This document shows, in pieces, positions 1-5,343 of a stretch of 5,343 bases of DNA; position 1 is the stretch's first letter, and each line of letters starts with the position of its first letter. A program made the position numbers and the translations under genes. Origin of the DNA: Sphingobacteriales bacterium (GTDB taxonomy: Bacteria; Bacteroidota; Bacteroidia; Chitinophagales; Chitinophagaceae); the NCBI GenBank assembly GCA_004294195.1, contig REAQ01000233.1, positions 1 through 5,343 of the forward strand. The letters are read 5' to 3'. Under the pieces are notes generated by a model. The model saw nothing but the letters and a program-made list of their open reading frames with translations, searched no databases and was not told where the DNA came from.

Positions 1-854
1 ATTTCAACACTCATCTCACCAAGGGCCAGCTTAAGTGCAAATTCTGGCACCTTCATGGTGATGGCGCGGCCATTGGTTACGTGTTGGGCCAATATATTGG
101 TAAGCTCCCGATTGGTAGCGGGATTGGGTGCAACAGCATTATATACACCGGACATTTCTTTTTCATCGATGGCATGCATGTAGAGCCTGCAAAGGTCCTC
201 AACATGGATCCAACTGATGACCTGGTTGCCACTGCCGAGGATGGTAGCCACTCCGGTACGCATCGGCTTTCTGAACTCTGCCAGTGCACCACCTTCATTG
301 CTCATCACAATGCCCGTACGAAGGATCACCAGACGCTTCCCAAGCTCTGCAACACCGGAAATTGATTTCTCCCAGGCACTACAGGTCTCGCCGAGAAAAT
401 CATGGCTGTGCGGGTCCGTTTCTACAAAGGGCTTCCCATTGTCTGCTCCATACCAACCAATGGCGGAAGAACTAACCACGGCCCTTACTTTATTGGGATT
501 CTCTTTTAAGGCTTTGACGATGAATTCGCTGGACCGCACACGGCTCTCCAGGATTTCGCGCTTGCGGCTTTCCGTCCATCGTTTATCTGCCACACCTGCA
601 CCCGCCAGATGAACGATATAATCCGCCTCGGCAAGTGCTGCCGGATCGATGTACTGCTTATCAATATCCCATTTGGAATAATACACCTTACCCGTGTCAC
701 GGAAGTACAATTCGCGGGCCTTATAATCATGCTTGGCAGCCGTTTCCAGTGGATTTCTGGATACAATGATGACGTTGAAGCCGTTGTCAGCCAACATCTT
801 ACTAAGTGCAGTTCCAATCATACCGGTACCTCCGGTGATCAATACGGTAGCCAT
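1..854 (-). CDS. TIGR01777-family NAD(P)-dependent epimerase/oxidoreductase (SDR superfamily), 3' end cut by the window
   Basis: This is an atypical extended short-chain dehydrogenase related to E. coli YfcH and human SDR39U1; the substrate of the family is unknown to me. The frame is open from the ATG at 852-854 to the window edge, showing 284 residues of a family of about 300. The N-terminal Rossmann motif GGTGMIG is at residues 8-14. HLAGAGVADKRW (82-93) and SSSAIGWYG (128-136) are typical family motifs. The usual YxxxK is replaced by a W-E pair in TCSAWEKS (157-164), as expected for this family. RTGIVMSNEGGAL (179-191) and GSGNQVISWIHVEDL (207-221) follow. The last visible part, VPEFALKLALGEM (269-281), matches the start of the C-terminal DUF1731 domain. 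The start is fixed by the beta strand that begins right after the Met (MATVLITGG). It lies downstream of the ftsZ terminator, so it probably has its own promoter; I could not identify a convincing Bacteroidota -33/-7 pair. Confidence 0.95.
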   Translation of the reverse strand, partial: MATVLITGGTGMIGTALSKMLADNGFNVIIVSRNPLETAAKHDYKARELYFRDTGKVYYSKWDIDKQYIDPAALAEADYIVHLAGAGVADKRWTESRKREILESRVRSSEFIVKALKENPNKVRAVVSSSAIGWYGADNGKPFVETDPHSHDFLGETCSAWEKSISGVAELGKRLVILRTGIVMSNEGGALAEFRKPMRTGVATILGSGNQVISWIHVEDLCRLYMHAIDEKEMSGVYNAVAPNPATNRELTNILAQHVTNGRAITMKVPEFALKLALGEMSVE

Positions 855-870
855 TCGGCATGTAAATTAC

Positions 871-897
871 AAAAAAATCTGCTGTGTTAACGAGCAG
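871..897 (-). terminator. Weak hairpin followed by a T7 run, upstream of the epimerase gene
   Basis: On the minus strand CTGCT (893-897) pairs with AGCAG (879-883) around a nine-base loop that contains GTTAAC. An A and seven T residues (871-877) follow. The shape is that of a short intrinsic terminator or attenuator ending about 16 bases before the epimerase ATG. The five-pair stem is weak and a stronger terminator lies upstream, so it may be a back-up terminator, a leader element, or chance. Confidence 0.25.
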
Positions 898-908
898 CTT
901 GTTTCACA

Positions 909-968
909 GTTAGAAGGTGAAGGGAGAAGTGCGAAGTGCAACCTCCAACCTTTCACCTTCAACCTACA
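909..968. repeat. Imperfect palindrome made of degenerate heptamers
   Basis: GAAGGTGAA (913-921) is an exact inverted match to TTCACCTTC (952-960). The stem extends outward through GTT (909-911) with AAC (961-963) past one bulged A, and inward through GGG (922-924) with CCT (949-951), including a G-T pair. The element has a seven-base period: AAG-headed units begin at 920, 927 and 934, then ACC-headed units at 941, 948, 955 and 962, so the strand switches from purine-rich to pyrimidine-rich at the centre. It lies between the ftsZ terminator and the epimerase gene and has no coding potential that I can see. It looks like a dispersed intergenic repeat, but copy number cannot be judged from one window. 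Confidence 0.6.
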
Positions 969-999
969 AAAAGAGCCCCGCGTGGATACGCAAGGCTCT
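968..999 (-). terminator. Intrinsic (Rho-independent) terminator of the ftsQ-ftsA-ftsZ unit
   Basis: On the minus strand AGAGCC (994-999) pairs with GGCTCT (972-977). Inside it ACGC (988-991) pairs with GCGT (980-983) around a four-base loop, with a two-by-two internal loop between the two helices. A run of five T (972-968) follows directly. It lies 57 bases after the stop codon at 1057-1059, the position expected for the end of the ftsZ transcript. Its place after the second ftsZ frame, with none at the stop at 1679, supports both frames belonging to one transcription unit. Confidence 0.85.
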
Positions 1000-1056
1000 A
1001 TGGGGTTACAACTATGAACAAAATGTCTAGTTTCCCGGGTTGGGGATCTATAATGG

Positions 1057-1695
1057 TTAATCAGGCTTTTTTCCGTCTAAGAATGTGTTGATGGTACTGA
1101 TCTGGCCCTGGTTGTTTTCGTCAGATTTGACGGTGTACTTGCTGTAGAATTTCTCAACTGAAGTGAGGGCAGTGTTGTGCATCTCTAAGTTACGGCGGAC
1201 ATAAGCCGGCACACTCTCAAATTCATTATTTGGATCGGCAGCATTTATATTGAACGACAAGTTGCGCAACTTGTGTAACCGTTCTGCTGCTTTTCGCTTT
1301 TGATCCTCTGCCTCGTCCTGCATCGCAGGTTCCTCGACAAAAGTAATGGAACCCAAAGTTGCATGAACAGGAGGTGTGCCAGGCTCATCCACCGCATTTG
1401 TATCTTTGATCACCAGCTGCATGTCGAAAATTGGCCCATCTTCGTCCACGTTCGCCGTAATCAGTTCTTCAACAGGCGTATCTTGTTTGGATGTTAAATC
1501 AATCTGGTCCTCGGCATAGATGTTGGATGGTTTGGCCAAAAGTCCACCTGACGTCCGGGTGGTGCTAGCTTCTTTAGTATCTTTTTTACTGTGATGATTT
1601 GTACCTGAATGGTACGATTGATTTTGATCTGTTTGCGTGTTAGAATTATTACCTGCAAAAGATCTTTTAGAGCTTCCTTTAAAAATATCTACCAT
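1057..1695 (-). CDS. ftsZ: C-terminal part of FtsZ (linker, FtsA-binding peptide and tail) in a shifted frame
   Basis: Read alone this would be called a hypothetical protein of 212 residues (MVDIFKG...). Its content marks it as the missing end of FtsZ. A low-complexity stretch rich in N, S, T, D and K is followed by a charged helix-like segment (KRKAAERLHKLRNLSFNIN) and then EFESVPAYVRRNL. Within that, ESVPAYVRRNL is encoded at 1186-1218 and resembles the conserved FtsZ C-terminal peptide (E. coli DIPAFLRKQ). A tail of about 42 residues ends in NTFLDGKKPD. The frame is open without a stop from 1749 and overlaps the end of the upstream ftsZ frame. The ATG at 1693-1695 was chosen over a TTG at 1725. 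It overlaps the ftsZ frame by 17 bases, so coupled reinitiation is conceivable, but I think it is more likely not an independent start. If joined at the T5 run, the product would be about 641 residues, plausible for a long-linker Bacteroidota FtsZ. That it is FtsZ sequence is fairly sure; the cause of the split is not. Confidence 0.85.
   Translation of the reverse strand: MVDIFKGSSKRSFAGNNSNTQTDQNQSYHSGTNHHSKKDTKEASTTRTSGGLLAKPSNIYAEDQIDLTSKQDTPVEELITANVDEDGPIFDMQLVIKDTNAVDEPGTPPVHATLGSITFVEEPAMQDEAEDQKRKAAERLHKLRNLSFNINAADPNNEFESVPAYVRRNLEMHNTALTSVEKFYSKYTVKSDENNQGQISTINTFLDGKKPD
1678..1687 (-). other. Frame-change site in ftsZ: T5-A3 run forming TTT-TAA-A
   Basis: The upstream ftsZ frame reads TAT TTT TAA here and stops. 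The downstream frame reads ATT TTT AAA GGA across the same bases. Skipping one T turns the end of the first frame into Y-F-K-G-S-S-K and continues into the C-terminal part. The run of five T (1681-1685) is the only homopolymer of five or more in the 1679-1749 interval where both frames are open. That fits a one-base homopolymer indel, +1 ribosomal slippage of tRNA-Phe on UUU-U, or polymerase slippage. Confidence 0.7.
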
Positions 1696-2983
1696 TATCC
1701 CACATATTTTGCACAGGTTGTTCAACGGCTGGCATAGGCGGCTCAGAAATCAAAGTTGGGGCATCTCCTTCCTCCATGTTCAGCATATACACCTCAGGCA
1801 TGGATTCAGCCTGAGGCATATGCTGCATAGGGGTTTCAGGGGTATTCAGGGTACTAGTGGTTTGCATGAGTTGTGGTGCCATAGGGTCCATTTCCTCAAC
1901 AATTGGTTGTGGCACACTAAATAATTTTGTCTCTTCTCCATCCACGCCAAGCGTCATCACAATTTTCTCTTCCTGTGGCTTCTGCTTCTCCGGAATCATT
2001 GCTCCGTCAAACGGATTCTTCTTGTCGAATCCAGTGGCAATAAGTGTTATGCCAATGTTGTCCCCGAGGGTGCTGTCGTAACCCATACCAAGGATCACAT
2101 CCGTATTCTCACCTGCATGTATCAATAAATAATTCTGAATGGTCTCCACTTCATCCATTGTAAACTCATTCTCGCCTTCCGCCGAATTAATATTAATGAG
2201 AATCCATCGCGCACCACGGATATCATTATCGTTCAGCAATGGTGAATTCAACGCCTGTTCAATTGCCCGCTGTGCCCTGTTCTCTCCATTAACAGTTGCG
2301 CTACCCAATATGGCCACGCCACCACTGCGCATCACCGTACACACATCCGCAAAGTCTACGTTGATCTGACCCGTAGAGTTGATCACATCGGTGATGCATT
2401 TTGCTGCTGTTGCCAGCACATTGTCTGCCTTGGCAAATGCTGAACGCATCGTAAGGTTTCCAAACTGATGACGCAACTTATCATTGCTGATCACCAGCAG
2501 AGTATCTACATAATTCTTAAGCTTATTGATACCTTCTTCCGCCTGTGCAATACGCTTTTTCCCTTCATAAGAGAAAGGAGTAGTTACGATGCCCACCGTA
2601 AGAATGCCGAGATCCTTGCAGATCTTCGCAACAATGGGTGCACCGCCTGTTCCGGTACCTCCACCCATCCCTGCAGTGATGAATACCATTTTGGTGTTCA
2701 CTTCAAGAATCCTGCGGATCTCTTCCAGGCTTTCTTCCGTCGCCTGCCGGCCAATCTCAGGATTGGCACCAGCGCCCAAACCCTGAGTAAGGTGTGGACC
2801 GAGTTGTATTTTATTGGGAACCCTGCTTTGTGCAATGGCTTGAGCATCGGTATTGCAAATCACAAAGTTCACTCCTTCGATGTCCTGGCTATACATGTGG
2901 TTGACTGCATTGCTGCCGCCACCACCCACACCTATCACTTTAATGATAGATGATTGTTCCTTTGGCAAATCGAATTGAATCAT
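1679..2983 (-). CDS. ftsZ: Cell division protein FtsZ, GTPase domain and proximal linker
   Basis: FtsZ is the tubulin-like GTPase that forms the cytokinetic ring at midcell. This frame gives 434 residues. The nucleotide-binding domain begins with GVGGGGSNAVN (18-28). The tubulin signature GGGTGTG is at 107-113 with GGAP after it, and TTPFSYEGKKR is at 134-144. The T7 synergy loop NVDFADV is at 208-214, with the catalytic Asn208, Asp210 and Asp213. The globular domain ends near ATGFDKKNPF (316-325). After that comes a Met-, Glu- and Pro-rich linker to the stop at 1679-1681. The ATG at 2981-2983 gives MIQFDLPKEQ, a typical Bacteroidota N-terminus; the bases before it are A-rich with no Shine-Dalgarno sequence. 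This frame lacks the C-terminal FtsA-binding peptide, which lies in the overlapping downstream frame, so as written the product should polymerise but be impaired in attaching to FtsA. It follows ftsA after a 134-base gap that holds a palindromic repeat. Confidence 0.97.
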   Translation of the reverse strand: MIQFDLPKEQSSIIKVIGVGGGGSNAVNHMYSQDIEGVNFVICNTDAQAIAQSRVPNKIQLGPHLTQGLGAGANPEIGRQATEESLEEIRRILEVNTKMVFITAGMGGGTGTGGAPIVAKICKDLGILTVGIVTTPFSYEGKKRIAQAEEGINKLKNYVDTLLVISNDKLRHQFGNLTMRSAFAKADNVLATAAKCITDVINSTGQINVDFADVCTVMRSGGVAILGSATVNGENRAQRAIEQALNSPLLNDNDIRGARWILININSAEGENEFTMDEVETIQNYLLIHAGENTDVILGMGYDSTLGDNIGITLIATGFDKKNPFDGAMIPEKQKPQEEKIVMTLGVDGEETKLFSVPQPIVEEMDPMAPQLMQTTSTLNTPETPMQHMPQAESMPEVYMLNMEEGDAPTLISEPPMPAVEQPVQNMWDNGRYF

Positions 2984-3018
2984 GTTCGTACGTTTAAGTG
3001 TTATAGAACTAATATTAA

Positions 3019-3124
3019 TAATGCGGAAATTTGACAGTGCGGTAATGTGGCAATTTCGGAAGCGCGGCCGTGCGTAGCCGGCCTGCGCCGTTGCCGCATT
3101 TCCGCATTACCACATTGTCACATT
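3019..3124. repeat. Octamer-based palindromic element between ftsA and ftsZ
   Basis: The right arm is five degenerate octamers in tandem at 3085-3124, of the form NCCRCATT (for example GCCGCATT at 3093 and ACCACATT at 3109). The left arm carries diverged octamers of the opposite orientation from 3019 to about 3058, such as TAATGCGG and TAATGTGG. TAATGCGGAAAT (3019-3030) is an exact inverted match to 3098-3109. In the middle GCGCGGCC (3062-3069) pairs with GGCC and GCGC (3080-3083, 3085-3088) past one bulged T, making a GC-rich tip. No T run follows on the minus strand, so it is not a standard terminator. It could fold in the ftsA-ftsZ mRNA as a processing, stability or attenuation element. 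The ftsA stop codon lies inside the last octamer. It resembles a dispersed intergenic repeat; copy number is unknown. Confidence 0.75.
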
Positions 3125-4479
3125 AACTTCGCGTCTTCTTCTTCTTTGAAAAGATCAATCAATCCGTCCTTAATAGAATCCATGAATCCCTTCAGGCTCT
3201 TCTTTCTTTTCTGCACTTTGATCACCACATCTTTTCCGTCTTGCACGGTCACTGTTTCCTCGATCTCCACTTCCTTCACTGCTGACGTTGTTCCGCGCAG
3301 GGTGTTTTGAGTATTCTCAAATACGTTGTATCCTTTCAGGATCAATCCGATACAGGTTGAATACATCGGCTTAGCCAGTTCATCGATATGCCCTGATGCC
3401 AGATGCTCATTAGGATAACCAATGCGTGCATTCAGTCCGGTCACATATTCCGTCAATTGGATAAGATGCTTCAATTGTGAACCACCACCCGTAAGCACCA
3501 CTCCGCCGTTGAGCATCCTTCCGTCAAGACCCACCTGCTTCAAATGATAACTCACGAAATCAAGGATCTCGCTCATACGTGCCTGGATGATGTTGGCAAG
3601 ATTCTTCACACTGATCTCTTTAGGTGGCATGCCACGGAGTCCAGGGATCGTGATGTAGGCATTACTCTTTGCTTCGTCTGCCAACGCAGAACCGAATTGC
3701 AGCTTCATCTGCTCCGCCTGTGTCTTCAATACGCCCAGTCCGGTCTTGATATCATTGGTAATGTTCTCACCACCAAATGGAATCACTGCGGTATGCTTCA
3801 GGATGCCTTCATAAAAAACAGCGAGATCTGTTGTTCCACCACCAATATCCACTATAGCAACACCTGCTTCCAGATCCTGCTCACTCATCACTGCAGCAGC
3901 TGACGCCAGAGGCTGCAACACTAGGTCACGCACTTTCAGTCCCGCTTTCTCCACGCTCCTGTTGATGTTGCGGATCGCATTCTTATCACCAGTGATGATA
4001 TGGAAATTCGCACCCACCTTTACTCCGCTATAACCAATTGGATTTGGAATATTCTGGAAATTATCTACCGTGAATTCCTGAGGAATCACATCAATAATCT
4101 GATCGCCGGCAGGGATATAGGTTTTGTATTGATCGGCCAATAACTGATCGATCTCACTTTGTTTGATTTCATCATCTGTACTCTTGCGCACGATATCGCC
4201 ACGGGTCTGTAAACTCTTAATGTGGTGACCGGCAATCCCTACATACACTTCGTTGATTTCGAGGTTGGGATTAGATGCGTAGCAATTCTCCAGTGCCGTC
4301 TGGATGGCTTTGATAGTTTGATCGATGTTTAACACCATACCATGCTGCACGCCATTGCTATTGGCGCGTCCAAAGCCAAGGATCTCAAGCTTGCCGAATT
4401 CATTCTTTCTACCGGCAATGGCGGCGATCTTGGTGGTACCGATGTCAAGACCTACAATAATGGGTTGTTCCTGGTTCAT
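3118..4479 (-). CDS. ftsA: Cell division protein FtsA, actin-like FtsZ membrane anchor
   Basis: FtsA is an actin-fold ATP-binding protein that tethers FtsZ filaments to the cytoplasmic membrane and recruits later division proteins. The 453-residue frame is complete and has the expected order. Phosphate-1 motif VGLDIGTTKIAAIAG is at 9-23, the FtsA-specific 1C/SHS2 region at about 84-165, phosphate-2 motif VDIGGGTTDLAVF at 210-222, and the adenosine motif GGVVLTGGGSQL at 325-336. After the actin core comes a charged spacer of about 30 residues (KEVEIEETVTVQDGKDVV). The C-terminus has an amphipathic helix, roughly residues 427-447 (SLKGFMDSIKDGLIDLF, encoded near 3139-3201), the membrane-targeting sequence. 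The ATG at 4477-4479 overlaps the ftsQ stop as ATGA, which fixes the start and suggests coupled translation. The last residues and TGA stop fall within the octamer repeat that follows, so that element may have set the exact 3' end. Confidence 0.98.
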   Translation of the reverse strand: MNQEQPIIVGLDIGTTKIAAIAGRKNEFGKLEILGFGRANSNGVQHGMVLNIDQTIKAIQTALENCYASNPNLEINEVYVGIAGHHIKSLQTRGDIVRKSTDDEIKQSEIDQLLADQYKTYIPAGDQIIDVIPQEFTVDNFQNIPNPIGYSGVKVGANFHIITGDKNAIRNINRSVEKAGLKVRDLVLQPLASAAAVMSEQDLEAGVAIVDIGGGTTDLAVFYEGILKHTAVIPFGGENITNDIKTGLGVLKTQAEQMKLQFGSALADEAKSNAYITIPGLRGMPPKEISVKNLANIIQARMSEILDFVSYHLKQVGLDGRMLNGGVVLTGGGSQLKHLIQLTEYVTGLNARIGYPNEHLASGHIDELAKPMYSTCIGLILKGYNVFENTQNTLRGTTSAVKEVEIEETVTVQDGKDVVIKVQKRKKSLKGFMDSIKDGLIDLFKEEEDAKLM

Positions 4480-5343
4480 AGTTGTTCTTTTATTCTGGTT
4501 GTTGTAACTGTTTTGGTATGCATCGTGTCTTTCAATGCTTCTTCACGCTGGCTCTTGATCATCTGTTTCACCAGCTGCCTTGCCAGTGTGGTATCTGACC
4601 TGATCTCTTTAGCATCTTTCCTGGTCCCTACTACCTGTCCCCTAAATCCTACATGAACAGTACTATATTGGTTCCATCCGGTTTTGCTCATCACCTCATC
4701 ATAGAAGGCATAGAGCTTCCTGAATTTTTTCGCAGCATCCTCGCCATCCCCAAAAAGAATGGTGTGCTCCCCTACTTTCGGAACCATCACAAACTGCTTC
4801 TGTGGATTGATATCTATCTGATCAATTTGTGCCATCCAGAAACTGTCTGCTGCCAGAAAAAGGCTGATATCTTTTATCTGGTTGAGCAGGATGCTGTCAC
4901 TGCCCTTCCATTTCGTTCTCTCGGAAGGGAAGCCCGTAAAAACGGGCAACCTGGGTGTGAATTTTTCACTTAAGGGTAATCGGGTTAGTGTTGTATCGAT
5001 GTAAAACGAATTGCCTTTTGCCGTAAACACCCTTGCGATGGGCTCTTTCTCTTCCACTTTTACGTGCAACACGCGGTTGTTATCAAAATATAATTCCGCA
5101 TTGCTCACCCATGGATTAGACTCCAATGAATCTTCCATCTTGCTCAGGTCAAACTCCTTCATGGATTTACCCACCAGCTTTCCGCCAATAAAGTCCAGCA
5201 CATTGCGTACGTCAGGTTTATCAACAAACATTGCATTAGCCCCCGCAATGATCGAAATGTTCACATCCTTGCATGGCTTGCTGCTCCTCGCTTCCATAGC
5301 TGCGATCAGCAGGGTGAGGGCACTCACCGACAAGCCGATCCAA
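4476..5343 (-). CDS. ftsQ: Cell division protein FtsQ (FtsQ/DivIB, POTRA domain), 5' end outside the window
   Basis: FtsQ is a bitopic inner-membrane protein whose periplasmic part links the Z-ring to FtsB/FtsL and the septal peptidoglycan synthase. The frame stays open to the window edge with 288 residues visible, so the true start lies upstream; the TTG at 5331-5333 is internal and not the start. The first visible residues (WIGLSVSALTLLIAAMEA) are the end of a transmembrane helix. A short basic stretch with CKDVNISI follows, then a POTRA domain encoded at about 5028-5261. It includes MFVDKPDV, the NPWVSNAELYF motif and VKVEEKEPIARVF. The beta domain follows with SFYIDTTLTRLPL and LPVFTGF. 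Near its end is YSTVHVGFRGQVVGTRK. The last 50 or so residues are a charged, probably flexible tail. Sequence similarity is low in this family, but domain order and position directly upstream of ftsA make the call secure. Confidence 0.95.
   Translation of the reverse strand, partial: WIGLSVSALTLLIAAMEARSSKPCKDVNISIIAGANAMFVDKPDVRNVLDFIGGKLVGKSMKEFDLSKMEDSLESNPWVSNAELYFDNNRVLHVKVEEKEPIARVFTAKGNSFYIDTTLTRLPLSEKFTPRLPVFTGFPSERTKWKGSDSILLNQIKDISLFLAADSFWMAQIDQIDINPQKQFVMVPKVGEHTILFGDGEDAAKKFRKLYAFYDEVMSKTGWNQYSTVHVGFRGQVVGTRKDAKEIRSDTTLARQLVKQMIKSQREEALKDTMHTKTVTTTRIKEQL

Noticed and set aside
506..817. A 103-residue minus-strand frame and several plus-strand frames over 81-1017
   Set aside because: They overlie the epimerase frame, which has continuous family motifs from residue 1 to the window edge. 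Their composition is poor and they show no recognisable domain.
1696..1725. TTG start at 1725 for the downstream ftsZ frame
   Set aside because: It gives NNLCKICGI, which is only the linker read out of frame. The ATG at 1695 is a better formal start, and the frame is most likely entered by a frame change rather than by initiation.
2468..2953. A 161-residue plus-strand frame
   Set aside because: It is the antisense shadow of the FtsZ GTPase domain, Cys- and His-rich with no domain, and has no plausible start context.
2984..3018. A Bacteroidota promoter (TTG and TAnnTTTG) directly upstream of ftsZ
   Set aside because: The stretch is AT-rich, with TAATATTAG and TATAAC, but no TTG lies at the right spacing and no good -7 match is present.
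3544..3903. A 119-residue plus-strand frame
   Set aside because: It is antisense to the conserved FtsA core, and nothing in it suggests a real protein.
5331..5333. TTG as the start of ftsQ
   Set aside because: The frame continues through W-I-G to the window edge and the transmembrane helix would be truncated, so the true start lies upstream outside the window.

Overview
The window is a minus-strand segment of a Bacteroidota chromosome. It looks most like the Chitinophagaceae and their relatives, inferred from protein character, starts without a Shine-Dalgarno sequence, and a FtsZ with a very long C-terminal linker and tail. It covers the distal end of the division and cell wall (dcw) cluster. 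In transcription order, from right to left, the genes are ftsQ (5' end outside the window), ftsA, ftsZ, and a gene for a TIGR01777-family NAD-dependent epimerase/oxidoreductase whose 3' end lies outside the window.

Layout from high to low coordinates: ftsQ (5343 to 4476) overlaps ftsA by four bases (ATGA), which suggests translational coupling. FtsA (4479 to 3118) is complete, with its ATPase motifs and a C-terminal amphipathic membrane-targeting helix. A 134-base gap follows, nearly filled by an imperfect palindrome built of degenerate octamers. The stop codon of ftsA lies inside that element. The ftsZ frame (2983 to 1679) carries the whole GTPase domain but stops in the linker. A second frame (to 1057) carries the rest of the linker, the conserved C-terminal peptide that binds FtsA, and a further tail. 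A clear intrinsic terminator at 968-999 ends this transcription unit. A heptamer-based palindrome and a weak hairpin follow, then the epimerase gene (854 to 1).

The genes act together in cytokinesis. FtsZ polymerises into the ring, FtsA tethers it to the inner membrane by binding the FtsZ C-terminal peptide, and FtsQ links the ring to the periplasmic septal synthesis machinery.

The most notable point is that ftsZ appears split by a single +1 frame change at a T5 run that forms UUU-UAA-A. The FtsA-binding peptide is therefore out of frame with the GTPase domain. It may be a sequencing or assembly indel, a real mutation, or programmed frameshifting or transcript slippage; the sequence alone cannot decide. 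No clearly new multi-gene system is present. The two short-period palindromic intergenic elements are the other structures worth following up.
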